Shown here: positions 53,721 to 64,000 of the stretch, in pieces
Layout of the letters: every line of letters starts with the position of its first letter
Position numbering within the stretch: position 1 is the stretch's first letter
NCBI GenBank assembly: GCA_023053575.1
Contig: JAKZAP010000005.1
Coordinates: 10,726,001-10,790,000, forward strand
Direction of reading: 5' to 3'
Length of the DNA: 64,000 bases
DNA from: Branchinecta lynchi
Taxonomy: Eukaryota; Arthropoda; Branchiopoda; Anostraca; Branchinectidae
Notes under the pieces: model-generated
What the model was told of the DNA's origin: nothing
What the model saw: the letters and a program-made list of their open reading frames with translations, nothing else
The model's database searches: none
Translations under genes and position numbers: made by a program

Positions 53721-53860
53721 TTGTTGTCACTTGGAGGCATATCAGGGATCCGTTGACTTGACTTGTAAATAAAAGTTTACTCGATCTGATAGTCGTGGAG
53801 GGAAGGGGAATCCGGAATATTGAGTTATGCGTAGCTTTGGAAGGGGTGACTGGATTTGAG

Positions 53861-54291
53861 CAGAGATGGGTGAATCCGACCATAAAAGGATTCAAATCCG
53901 AATCCAGGGCTGGGTACGAATCCGATTCCGAATCCACCATTTCATGCTGAGGATTCCAATCCGGATTCGAGTCCGACCTTAACAAAAATCAAATCATGTA
54001 CATAGGTTATGGTTTAAAATCAGAGGTGAAAAAAAGCACTGATATCTAAGGTAATCAGACAACGTGATCAATTATACTGACGATGGTTGGTGGTGGAGAC
54101 CAAAAAGTTGGATCACACTGTCAAAAAAATGGGAAAATGGAAACTGGAAGGATGAAGTCTAGGAATTTGAGCGGATTCAGATTGAGGGTTTGGAATCCGA
54201 ACCCGAATCCAGCTTGATAAGCAGAACACTCGAATCCGGCCAGAAGGACGAATCCTGGATTCGAATCCGGATTCGGATTTGCCCATCTTTG
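53861..54291. mobile_element. hAT-like MITE with 8-bp target duplication GATTTGAG
   Basis: Ends CAGAGATGGGTGAATCCGA and (reverse complement) CAAAGATGGGCAAATCCGA. GATTTGAG occurs on both sides (53853-53860, 54292-54299), and the interrupted D module reads on across it. Many GAATCCG.ATTCG units near both ends form subterminal repeats. 431 bp, non-coding. Confidence 0.9.
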
Positions 54292-55272
54292 GATTTGAGT
54301 GAAATTTATCAGTTGAATAGAGGACGTATCTTTGGTGATCTTTTTCATGTCTTGGCCGGATCAGATAACAGTTGGGGCGGGGGGGGGGGTGCCGGAAAAC
54401 CCGTGACTGTCTGATACTGGAGAGATTGTGATGGAACTCTGAGGGAATAACAAGCAGATGCAGCTCCTGCGACTGTGTGGGGAGTTTGAGGGGAGGGGGC
54501 GGAATTCCGGTGATCAAGAGTTAAGGTACTTCCAGATGTGCCCGGACCATGCAACTTGGCTGGAATATTAGATATTCAACAAGATTGGCTTAGAAATCGC
54601 CATTTTCCAAATCCGAATATTCCTTAAAGTACCTATCCTGACTGCCAAGTAGAAAAAATACTTTTGAGCAAAATATACAGTTTCATGATCCCCATGAGCC
54701 CATTATCATTTTTATCTAAGGGGTTTTGCTTAGAAATGAAGTACCAGCTCCCTTCAAGTGCGCATGTTAACTGCAAAGTCCAAAAGTACTTTTTATCAAA
54801 CGATTCATTTCAGCTTATGACAGCATATTCAACAGCTATGGGGGAGCTGGGAAGGGTAATCGGAAATCTGAAGAAACGGTCAGAATGGAAGGATCGGAGT
54901 TAGACTTGCTAGGAGAACAAGCATAGATAAATCGTTTGCACAATTGACTGGATCTGGACACTTGGGGGGGGGGGGGGGGGGGGGCCTTCCGGTCCTGTGA
55001 TGGCGTTTTTAAGACGAAACTTGGAGGACCGAAATTTCAGGGACCAGATCAATCTGGCAGAGCCCTTACGTACTACATACAGTTGCAAGTGCCATATAAG
55101 TGCGTCTTGTTGTCACTTCTTTGCAAACTATCAACAGTAAGCAATTTGAAAAGTGAAAGATGGCTTAAAAATATTGTGTTTTCGTTTAACACCAACTCCT
55201 CTCAGTACTGAGAGGAAGTGCCAGAAACAATTAAAAAAAATAGTACATACATTCAGTTCCTGTGTATCATTT

Positions 55273-56222
55273 CGTTTTTGGGATCCCAAAAATTAGTGAC
55301 TGGATACCTAGGACCTCGTAATGTTTGTCCACCTGTCCAACTATCGATGGGGTTGAGGTATTGTTCAAACTTGGTTTGAGAATTCATGGGGTCAAAGAAC
55401 AAGTCAGATTCGAATAGCTGTATTTGAGGGTGGGGAGGGGGTTTCAGTTTCAGGGCGAAACAGATATTTTTTAATGCTGATATTATAGTCGATTTAGGGG
55501 TAATGAGACCTGTTGAATCTGAAACTTATTTTATAAGCCAGGTTAAAAGTTTGCCCCAAGTCCGGCTAAAACCGGAGAACTGGTAAAAGTAAGCTTTTTT
55601 GGGATCCCAAAACGTAAGTGGAGGGATAGGCTACCTATGACATCGCAAAAATGTCCGTCTGTAAGCATGATAACTCTCGAAGGCAATGAGATATTTTGAT
55701 GAAACTTGGTGTGAGGATTCATTGGGTCAAGAATAAGGTCAAGTTCGTAGATGGGCTATGTAGCTCAATATTTAGGGGTGGGGGAGGGGGTTCAAATTAA
55801 GGGACAACAACATATTTTTAAACAGCTAATGTGATAGTCGATTATGGGGTAAGAAGGCATACTGAGTATGATAGTGAAAACTATTTTCACGCCGGACAAG
55901 TAGTTCGTCCGGAATCCGGCAAAAAACAAAAATTGGTTAAAAGTAAAAGTTTTATTTGAAGTTGATTAAATGGTCGATTTAGGGGTAAGAATACATGCTG
56001 AACACGATGGTGAAAACAATTTTCTCGCTGAACATTAGTTAGTCCGAAATCCGGCGAAAACCGGAAAGTTGGTTAAAAGTAAAAGTTTAATTTGAAGTTG
56101 ATTAAATGTTCGATTTATGGGTAAAAAGACATGCCGAACACGATGGTGAAAATCATTTTCTCGCGGGACAACTAGTTCGTGCGGAATCCGCCAAAACCGG
56201 AAAATTTGTTTAAAGCAAAAGT
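55273..56222 (+). mobile_element. C-family elements, forward
   Basis: Two heads: TTTTGGGATCCCAAAAATTA (55277) and TTTTGGGATCCCAAAACGTA (55600). The second is followed by CCTATGACATCGCAAAAATG, ATAACTCTCGAAGGCAATGA and three ~136-bp modules to 56222. It resumes at 58360 after an insertion. Confidence 0.72.
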
Positions 56223-58359
56223 CAGGGTTCGTGCAGCTCTGGAAATCAGGGAAAAGTCAGGGAATCTTTTTTTGGTCAGGGAAGTCGGGGAAAATCGTGA
56301 AAAGTTGCAGAAGGTCAGGGAAATTAATGGAAAAGTTCAGTCTATACTTATGCATCAAGTTTTTTTTTACTGGAAGTTTCTTTTTCGTCGGTTCTCTGTC
56401 CAAAGTTTTTGAGTTGATAACTTTGTTCTTTGAGCCGTCCCAGTTTGTGGAATGAGGAATCGCATTGTTAGTTTCTCGTACAGTTTGAACGGCTTTACGA
56501 AGCTGATGGATGTTTTGTTCAGTTTTTATGGCACTTGCCTTCCGGCCAAGTGCCTTAATCCGACAACTTTTCCGTCGGTCTGTCGGTTGGTAGGTCAGTC
56601 CGGTGTTTCAGGGTACTTCCAGATGTGCTAGGACGATGAAACTTGGCAGGCATATTAGGGACCCGTCCAAACTAGCTTGGAAACACTCACTTGCTCGATC
56701 GAACCATCGTGAGGGGAGGGAGGGGAGCCGGAATCCGCAATTTAGAGACATGCATAAGTTTTGAACGGGTGATCGGATCTTAGTGACTTCATATTTGGAG
56801 AGGCCTCGTGCCTCATATGTCCTATTTCAAGTGCGGACCGAATACGGTGAATGTGGGGGGGGGGGGGGTAGAAGGGGGGCGGACCGGAAATCATGTGATA
56901 CGCTTAGAGTGGAGCGATCGTGATGAAACTTGATGGGAGGAACGAGCACAAGCCCTAGGTACATCATTGACAGAACCGGACGGGATTCGTGCACTGTGGG
57001 GGAGCTGGAGGGGGTTTCCGGAATTCCGATTGATATTTGGAAAGAGCTCGTGCCTCGAATGACCCATTTAAAGCCGGATCCGATGAATGTGGGACCGGAA
57101 ATCATTAGAAACGCTTAAGAGTCGAGGGATTGGGATGAAACTTGGTGGGACGGACAAGCACAAGAACTAGATACTCAGTGATAGGACCGGGTCGGATTTG
57201 GGCACTGTGGGGGGAGTCCGGAAATCGGGCTATCGCGATCTAAGGTATTTCCGGATGTGCTAGGACCATGAAACTTGGCTTGAACATTAGAGACTTGACG
57301 GGATTGTTTAGAAATAATCAGTTCTCCGACCCAACCATCGTGGGGGAGTGGAGGGAGGGGAAATCTGGAATCTTGACGTATGTATAACTCTCGAACGAGT
57401 GGTCAGATCTTAACGAAACATGATATTTGGGAAGACCTCATGCCTCGGATGTTCCGTTTTAAGTCCCGACCGGATCCGATGAATGTGGGGGGGGGGGGAT
57501 CTTGTGACACGCTTAGAGTGGAGCGATTGGGATGAAACTTGGTGGGAAGAACAAGGACAAGAACTAAATACATCAGTGACAAAATCGACCGGGTTCGGGC
57601 ACCGTGAGGGGAGTTTGTGGGTGGGGGGTCCGGAATTTCGGTGATCGCGAACTAAGGTAATTCCAGATGTTCTAGGGTGATGAAACTTGGCTTGAACATT
57701 AGAAACTTGACAAGATTGGAGCAGAAATTGTCACTTCGCAGATCCAACCATCCCTTCAAGTACTAATCCTAACCTTAAAGCACTAATCCTAAGCATAAAG
57801 TACAGAAAATGATTTTAAGCAAAGTTTACATTTAACTCGAAGGTGTTTTACTAATTTTTAGCACCCTTTAAGTGCGTGTCTTAACCGAAAAGTAAAAAAA
57901 ATACGTTAACCAAACGGTATATATTCATGATCCCCAAGGGCCCGTGATAATTTTTGCCTCACGTGTTTTGCTTACAACTGAGTTTCTTAAAATACAAACA
58001 ATAATTTTGAGCAAAATATACATTTTCTTGATTCCAATGAGCAGCCAAATGCAGAAATAAAATAGATTTTACGAACAATACATTCTCGTGATTTCCAAGG
58101 ACCCATGACCGTTCTTACCTCAAGGATTTTGCTTACATATGATCACAACAAACCCAAGAATTGACGAGTTCATACTTTAATCCTCTGACCCAGCCTTGCA
58201 AGTGACCATATGAGCTTCCAGCTCTTGTTTTTTTTTCAGTAAATGAGTTAATTTGCTCACTGAGTTAATCGAAAGGTGTTGGAAAACTGCTGTTAAAGGT
58301 CAGGGGAACTCACCAAAAAAGGTCAGGGAAAAACGTGGATGAGCAAGCGCACGAACCCT
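56223..58359. mobile_element. Element with CAGGGTTCGTGC ends, containing a D element
   Basis: CAGGGTTCGTGC at 56223 and its complement GCACGAACCCTG ending at 58359. GTCAGGGAA units recur just inside both ends (56223-56330, 58295-58335), as in hAT-like MITEs with CAGGGTT ends. A D element (56527-58232) sits inside. The flanks do not show a clean 8-bp duplication. It interrupts a C module. Confidence 0.72.
56527..58232 (+). mobile_element. D-family element, nearly complete
   Basis: Starts ATGGCACTTGCCTTCCGGCC, whose GGCACTTG/CAAGTGCC forms a perfect 8-bp stem, and ends AGCTTCCAGCTCTTG at 58229. Modules with GATGAAACTTGG..G recur at about 56635, 56922, 57135, 57272, 57533 and 57680. G runs of 13 (56857) and 9 (57487). 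Both junctions lie in T tracts. Confidence 0.75.
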
Positions 58360-58728
58360 GGAAGTTCGATTAGATGACAAATTAAGGGGTAAGAAGAGAG
58401 GCTGAGTCGTTATATGACAATGGTTTTTTACCCGGACATATAATTATTCCGGAATCCGGTTGTAACCGGATTTTTTAAAAGTCAAACTTTTATTCAAAGT
58501 TGATTAGATGTTCTTTATAGGGATAAGGACATACGCTGTTTGTTTTTGTTTTTTTTTGCTGGACTAGTAGTTCGGTCGGAAATTGGCAGGAAGTCTCGGT
58601 CAGTATCGTCAAAATAGATATGGCTTATAGAGGTATATCTGAACTTGGTTTTCTCTGATGATTAGCCTGTCCAAGACTGGATCTGGCGAAGACAAGACCC
58701 GATTGTCTGAATCAAATATTAGATTTTT

Positions 58729-59294
58729 GGGATCCCATCGACTCCTTTGGTCTTGTTTCTTAATATGACTAGAAGCTCTAGGGTAGATAAACATGCTGCA
58801 TCCATCTTTAAATTTTATTTTCTTGTCAGATTAGTATGTCTCGCGTAATCCGGTCTACACCAGAAAATTTGTAAAACTAAAAGTTGGACCTGGAGATGAC
58901 TGGAGATTTGGTATAGGGATAAGGAGAAACACTGAATCCTTTTTGAAATTTATTTTCTAGCCGGAAAAGCAGTTCATCCAGGATCCGGCCGAAACTGGAA
59001 ATATGTGAAATATATTTGGGATCCCATCGACTCCTTTGGTCTTGTTTCTTAATATGACTAGAAGCTCTAGGGTAGATAAACATGCTGCATCCATCTTTAA
59101 ATTTTATTTTCTTGTCAGATTAGTATGTCTCGCGTAATCCGGTCTACACCAGAAAATTTGTAAAACTAAAAGTTGGACCTGGAGATGACTGGAGATTTGG
59201 TATAGGGATAAGGAGAAACACTGAATCCTTTTTGAAATTTATTTTCTAGCCGGAAAAGCAGTTCATCCAGGATCCGGCCGAAACTGGAAATATG
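58729..59294 (+). repeat. Perfect-looking 277-bp tandem duplication
   Basis: GGGATCCCATCGACTCCTTT begins at 58729 and 59018; both copies run to GAAACTGGAAATATG (59005 and 59294) with no difference that I can see. A 12-bp spacer separates them. The unit spans a C element tail and parts of two modules. Confidence 0.93.
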
Positions 59295-59385
59295 GTTGAA
59301 GGAAAAACAAATCTGCCAATTGTGTATTTGATATAGGGTTAAATCTTCATGCTAAATCCACATAAGACGTTTTTGGGATCCCAAA

Positions 59386-60505
59386 CAGTGGCGATACTAG
59401 CATTTTCGTGGGGTCGGGGGGCAAGCCCTGATTTTACCGACAAAAAGTGCATGTTCCCTGCGAACGCATCTTACAACACTTGTAATATATTCAAATGAAA
59501 GTTTTTAAATTTGTCATTGACTCCCTTGCATCAGTGTTTATCACATGGAACCAAGACATACCATGCAGTCAATATCCGAGCAAACCCAACAAGTAGTGAT
59601 AGACACTGCACTAGAAGAACTGCGCTACTCATGACCTATGAATTCAGTTACCTACGACCTTCGTAAAGTTTGTCAGTCCCTGGAATTCTGTCGTTGAGGT
59701 ACAGGGATGTTTCAGTCCGTGCGTTTCTACCGGCCTTTGAAAACCAAAGCGAGGGCCACGTGAATGTGGTTAATATATTTTGTTATAACTTGATATGAGG
59801 ATCCGCTGGATCAAAGTACAGTTGCAGTTCGTAAATGGACCCTAAAGCCCTAAATTTCAGAATGAGTGAGTGAGTTTTCAAATTAAGTGGAAAAAAGCCC
59901 AATTTTTTCCATTTCGTAAGCTAGGATGCTGAAACTTCGCAGACATGTAAATGACCCGACCTAATACTCAAGAAAACTTTCCAATCATTCGTTGGGGCTG
60001 AGTGAGGAGGAAGTCGGAATCATGTGACAACTGGCAATCTGGTTTTATGGAAACTTGAAGGCTAATAGGAGCAGATGCCCTAAACGTGCTGCTTCTGCTC
60101 CGAACCACATCCGACAATTATTGTGAGTGGTAGTAATGTTGTTATACGCGTAGGGACCGAGAGATTGGGATGCAACTTCAATTATATAAAGATCATAGGA
60201 CCGAGACATGTAGTTTGAGACTCGAGCCGTATCTGACGTCCATGGGGTGAGGGTGCGGCTGGATTTTCCGGACCGGTAGGCCTATTGGACATTTTTTGGA
60301 AATGCTCTGATTCGAGTGATACTAGTGATTCCGTATATGTGCCATTTATGTGTCCGAACCTCTTCTTGCGACGGTGGTGGTGGATTATAGGCGGGTCTCA
60401 GAAATTCTCTGAAACGTCTAGGGACGTAATGGGCTGCCGATTTAACGACAGGATTTTTCGTGGGGGACAGCTGGCACCCCCCCCCCCCCCCTTGTTTCGC
60501 CATTG
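59386..60505. mobile_element. hAT-like element with 8-bp target duplication ATCCCAAA
   Basis: Ends CAGTGGCGATACTAG and (reverse complement) CAATGGCGAAACAAG, each followed by a G run. ATCCCAAA flanks both sides (59378-59385, 60506-60513); the target is the GGGATCCCAAAA motif of a C element. 1120 bp, with D-like modules at 59905-60445 and no transposase. Confidence 0.85.
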
Positions 60506-61800
60506 ATCCCAAAACGTTAGTGACGGGATACCTATGACTTCGTAAAGTTTCTTCCTCCATCTGTTTGTCTGTCCATCCGTCTGTTCGCACGATAACTTTT
60601 GAAGGGGTTGAGATATTTTGTTCAAACTTGATATGAGGGTTAAATGTGACAGGCATATCATGGACCCGAACTGACCGACTTGAGAACAGTCGTTTCTCCG
60701 ATCGACCATCGAGGGGAGAGTGAAGGCATGGGGAATCCGGAATCTAGTGGTATTCATGACTTTTCAACGGAAGGGCGGATTTGAATGAAACTTGGCAGCT
60801 AGAGAGAGCTATTGTCTCGGATGTTCTATGCCAATTTTAGACCGGATCCGATACTTTTTGAGGGGGTACAGGAAATCTCGCGAATGGTATACGTAATGGT
60901 ATTTGGTGGCCCTTGATACGTTCGTGACAGAACCGGATCGTATATCGGAGCTCTTTGGTGGGAGGTGGAGGGGGTTTCACGGAAATGTGATGAGCGCGAA
61001 TTACGATATTTACAGATGGGCTAAAGACAAAGAAACTTGGCAGGCAAATTAGTGACCCGACCAAATGCACTTAACGACCCGATCCAATGCTCTAGGAGAA
61101 CTTCCGTTTAACCATTTCTGGGGGAGTTGAGGGAAGGTGGGCATCCGGAAATTACTGACTGTCGTAGGTTGCGAACGGGTGGTCCGATTCGAGTGAAACT
61201 TTAAGGGCGATAAGTACTGATGACCTAGATATGCAAAATATGTGTCCAAATAACATGCAGCCACGGTTGGGGGAGTTTGAGCGGGGGGGGGGAGGGGTCC
61301 AGAAACTTTTTGACATGCACTAAAACCAAATGAATGGGATGCAAGCTGGAGAGTTTTATGCGGCTTGCATGTGTTATTTGGCGTCCGGACGGGTCCGGCC
61401 ATGATAGGAGGAGGATGAAGCGGGAACCGATAATTTGCAGATATGCTCCGATTCGAGTCCAACTTGATGGAAGGGAAGAGGAGATGTCTGAGATGCGAAG
61501 CTTATGAATGCAACACTTAATAGAAACAAGTGCCATATGAACTCATAACTCTTGTGTATAAATTTCATGAACTTGTGAGTCCGAGTAGTATCCAATCCAA
61601 AAATGTAGAGCCACTGGGTCCAACGTTACGGCCAAAGTGGGGGTATTTGAATGCAGAGTCCCAGTAATTATGTTGCTTATAGGGGTCAAACGAACCAAGA
61701 GATGTGAATAAGACTTGGAAAATGGGAGATCATATGTGACGTAGTGACGTATTAGGGTTGAACTAGATATCCTGTATCTAGGTCCGATATCTAAAGACGG
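60506..61800 (+). mobile_element. C head fused to D block
   Basis: 60514-60640 is a forward C head (CGTTAGTGACGGGATACCTA). It changes within a few bases, near 60640, into D modules (CAGGCATATCATGGACCCGA; GAATGAAACTTGGCAGCTAG). The D terminus CAAGTGCCATATGAACTCAT is at 61530, and weaker D-like sequence goes on to ~61800. Confidence 0.6.
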
Positions 61801-62287
61801 GGGTTTCCAGCACGTGTTCGAATTTAAGCTGTCTCAGCAAGTTTCTTTGGTTGAGCCACCATATACCGCCAGTGGGCGACCTCATAGATGGTTCGAAATA
61901 AATGCAGATATGCAAACAGCTTTGATTCGACACCCTACCTTGGATGAATCCGTTGTTGAGTTCGAATGGGATTTTTCACTGTGTCGAGCTGCTGTTTGAT
62001 TGTGTTTTTTTTTATACCATCTTCAGAAATATCCTTAATTAAAGGTAAAGAAATCTGCATACAGTTGCAGTGGAATCCGAGCAACATTACGCCGCTAGCC
62101 TTTTAGAGGTAGAATTTCGCTTCCACCAAGCCATACGAAAGACCAAGGTTCAAAATAAATGTTATCGAACTGTCATGCTTTCACATCTAATTGCAGTTCT
62201 AAACCCATTCCAGTCTGACTAGAAATGATCGATATATCTCTTAACTACTGTTTTATGAGCAGTATTGTTAACTGTTCTTATTTTTAG

Positions 62288-62538
62288 GCCCTGTCGTTGC
62301 CATGGTTTGGGAGGGATTGAACGCCGTCAAGACTGGCAGACAGATGCTCGGAGAAACCAACCCTGCTGACTCCAAGCCAGGTACCATTCGTGGAGACTAC
62401 TGTGTCCAAGTTGGCCGAAATATCATCCACGGATCTGATGCTGTTGAGAGTGCCGAAAAGGAGATTGCTCTATGGTTTACCCCAGAGGAGCTCGTCAGCT
62501 GGAAGCCAGCTCAGGAAGCTTGGGTCTATGAAGATTAA
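62288..62538 (+). CDS. awd: NDPK exon 2 (catalytic histidine, stop)
   Basis: Acceptor tatttttag ends at 62287. It encodes [58 protein letters not shown] and [21 protein letters not shown] with TAA at 62536-62538. The His in NIIHGSD is the phosphorylated residue. PVVAMVW is PVVPMVW in most orthologues I recall. Confidence 0.97.
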
Positions 62539-62540
62539 GC

Positions 62541-62592
62541 AATAAATTAGGGCTGATTCAAGTGCACCCTTTTCACCGTTTACACCAATAAA
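62541..62592 (+). terminator. awd: NDPK polyadenylation signals
   Basis: AATAAA occurs at 62541-62546, only two bases after the stop, and again at 62587-62592. The second is followed by a T-rich stretch (62610-62635) and is the likelier signal. Confidence 0.65.
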
Positions 62593-62639
62593 AGCGGCAG
62601 TCACAACTGATACTTTCGCTTTACTTGTTCTGTAGGATG

Positions 62640-63400
62640 CAGTGGTATAACCCAGAATTCATACTACAGGGATTGCACCTCCATTCAAAGAGGAAACATC
62701 GATGAGACCACTAGACAAGGTTTTAAATTAACTAAAGGTTAATTTATGCGCCAAAGCAGGACGGAAAGTTACGATTTTAGGAATTCATAGGTTCTTTGCA
62801 AGTACACCTGTACAAGTCACCCATTTAAATTTTTTGCCATAACACTCAGCTATCTAGAAGCTCAACGTAATTGCGTGGAAAGCAGTAACAAAGCGTGAGA
62901 ATGGTTGCAGAAACCTGGTTGGTCCACTCAGCAGGACAAAACGGGATCCAGCTTTTCGAAAGACTCGTGAAAGGGTAAGGTTTTATAAAGCTCTCATTGG
63001 ATGTCACTCACTGAGAGTAGAAGACGCCACTACCACTTTGGGGGGCGCTGTAGCAAATGCTGTTATAAGGGTGGCTGCGCTGCCGTTACTTTTCTGTCCC
63101 AATACAAGCGTCGTTTTCGTAGTTATCGTCGTATCTGGCCAGTTATCGTGGTATATAATATTCAGATACCACGGGCCGACCGAGGTTTCTGGGAAAGTCA
63201 CCTCACTTTCATCGTTTTTTTTTTCAAATTTATGGGAAAGAAGTTTGTGAGTAGTGTGACTGAATACCAGTTCTTCTTTTGGGATGACTTCGAAAAGCGC
63301 AATTTTGGCAATTGTCGTTTTTGCTGAGCAATTGTATATCAGATACCACGGTTACTGCAAAAACGACTAATTGCAGATCCAGTTACCGTCGTAAGCTTGC
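62640..63400. other. Intergenic region after NDPK
   Basis: No gene recognised. About 63100-63375 has inverted segments (GTCGTTTTCGTAGTTATCGT facing GCAAAAACGACTA; CAGATACCAC twice), likely a decayed inverted-repeat element. Confidence 0.4.
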
Positions 63401-63665
63401 CATGCGTACAAAGGACCCGACACTACTATAAGACAGGGCGTGGAAGTGACGGGGAAGCTGGAATTTTGTGACAGTTGATCCGAATCGATTAAAACGTAAG
63501 GGGTGGTAAAACTGATCGCATCCGTATATCCGCATCCGGCCACGGAAGGGTACCGGAAATGACCCAAGTGAAACTCCCCATTCTAGTGGGCATCTGACAG
63601 GGTGGAGGATCTTTTAACGTCCTCCCATATCTTTATGTACCACCCAGAGCTCGTAGCTCTTGCAT
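63400..63665 (+). mobile_element. D-family terminal fragment
   Basis: ACAAAGGACCCGACACTACT leads to CCGGCCACGGAAGG and the D terminus CCCAGAGCTCGTAGCTCTTG at 63644-63663. Confidence 0.55.
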
Positions 63666-63794
63666 TAGTTGAAAAAGTAATAATCGAAGTTCATTATTAT
63701 TGACCTTTTTTTTTTATAACCGACACGTCACAGCTGTCCTTTCTCGATCGTCAGTTGATGCTTTTTGGGATGGCAGTGTCTATCGTTCCCAGGC

Positions 63795-64000
63795 CTGGAA
63801 ATGACGCCTCAAAAGCTAAAAGTACTCGACCCGTCGAGTATGCTGCCACACAGGAGCTAATAATACTTGACGAGTCGAGTAATAGGGTTATTAATACTCG
63901 ACCAGTCGACGAATCGAGTCTCCAGTCGCTATCAGTACGAGACTGGTCGAGTACTTGCGTCTGGGGAAGCTATAAGTCCTCGACTATATGGAATTTGGAG
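63795..64000. repeat. Cluster of CTCGAC/GTCGAG palindromes at window end
   Basis: TACTCGACCCGTCGAGTA (63823-63840), TACTTGACGAGTCGAGTA (about 63867), TACTCGACCAGTCGACGA (about 63895) and GACTGGTCGAGTA (about 63940) lie within 150 bp. CCAGGCCTGGAAATGACGCC at 63789 may be the start of the element carrying them; it is cut by the window end. Confidence 0.7.

Larger units (their letters stand above)
52860..55110 (+). mobile_element. D-family block interrupted by a LINE tail and a hAT-like MITE
   Basis: D modules (GTGAAACTTG.GGGGAAGAAC, CTGGACCGGATT, GAACGGGTGATCG) at 52860-53505, 53725-53860, 54292-54620 and 54830-55075, ending with the D terminus GCAAGTGCCATATAAGTGCG at 55085. G runs of 10 (54380) and 18 (54966) bases. 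Internal ~400-bp periodicity (CCCCAGATAA.. at ~52981 and CTCCAGATAATCG at ~53380). Confidence 0.68.
50585..62287 (+). other. NDPK intron, 11.7 kb, mostly mobile elements
   Basis: Runs from G/gttagt to tttttag/GC. It contains, in order: two E repeats, a TATGCC inverted repeat, two D blocks with a LINE tail and a hAT-like MITE, C elements, a CAGGGTTCGTGC element with D inside, a tandem duplication, a 1.1-kb hAT-like element and a further D block. About 51310-52670 and 61800-62287 hold nothing I recognise, including a 61-codon frame at 61814-61999. Confidence 0.8.
50371..62592 (+). other. awd: Nucleoside diphosphate kinase gene, two coding exons (50371..50584, 62288..62538)
   Basis: NDPK transfers the terminal phosphate from ATP to other NDPs through a phosphohistidine, keeping NTP pools balanced; it is a cytosolic hexamer in animals. 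The joined reading frame is 154 residues plus TAA, against ~152-153 in most animals. It includes [51 protein letters not shown] and a C-terminal WVYED. NIIHGSD holds the catalytic His. Introns interrupt after HSG. The intervening 11.7-kb intron is mostly transposon sequence. CAG at 50361-50363, after a pyrimidine-rich stretch, may be a 5'-UTR splice acceptor, placing the promoter further upstream. Confidence 0.96.

Noticed and set aside
53279..53761. 160-codon plus frame
   Set aside because: It crosses a D module and an inverted LINE tail; no protein family resemblance.
53870..54290. tRNA-like GATTCGAATCC strings
   Set aside because: GAATCCG units are subterminal repeats of a MITE; no cloverleaf could be folded.
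56223..58359. 8-bp target duplication for the CAGGGTTCGTGC element
   Set aside because: The flanks GCAAAAGT and GAAGTTCG do not match, so no duplication is claimed.
1..64000. CRISPR arrays, operons, bacterial genes
   Set aside because: The short tandem repeats lack CRISPR layout, and spliced genes show the DNA is eukaryotic.

Overview
The window is eukaryotic nuclear DNA carrying three conserved, intron-rich housekeeping genes in a dense bed of transposable elements. The predicted XPB and nucleoside diphosphate kinase proteins look closest to insect orthologues as I remember them, so an arthropod or close relative is likely. The large introns and heavy repeat load suggest a non-drosophilid lineage. 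The species cannot be named from the sequence alone.

Region 1 (1-8986, + strand): the last seven coding exons of ATP-citrate lyase (ACLY). They cover the CoA-ligase (succinyl-CoA-synthetase-alpha-like) part and the citrate-synthase-like C-terminal part. The exons join in frame to 649 codons plus a stop; the N-terminal ATP-grasp half lies upstream of the window.

Region 2 (10269-36967, - strand): ERCC3/XPB (haywire), the TFIIH helicase/translocase, convergent with ACLY. Thirteen exons join in frame to about 781 residues and lack only a short first coding exon. The terminal exon (10269-10502) was recovered by reading the minus strand directly. Several introns are 2.5-5.4 kb because transposons have landed in them.

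Region 3 (37-50 kb): no recognisable host gene. It holds MITEs, LINE remnants, large terminal-inverted-repeat composites and degenerate repeat arrays.

Region 4 (50371-62592, + strand): a two-exon nucleoside diphosphate kinase (awd/NME type, 154 aa), split by one 11.7-kb intron packed with repeats. The last 1.4 kb is repeat-derived.

The repeat fraction is the unusual part. Two large non-coding families dominate, called C and D here. C is bounded by GGGATCCC motifs and built of ~136-bp modules. D begins with a GGCACTTG hairpin, ends in an imperfect palindrome ending GCTCTTG, and is built of ~135-150-bp modules with long G runs. Five separate elements have 8-bp target-site duplications visible on both sides (hAT-like). 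Non-LTR retrotransposons of at least five types are present, including one LINE nested inside another LINE, itself nested inside a C element.
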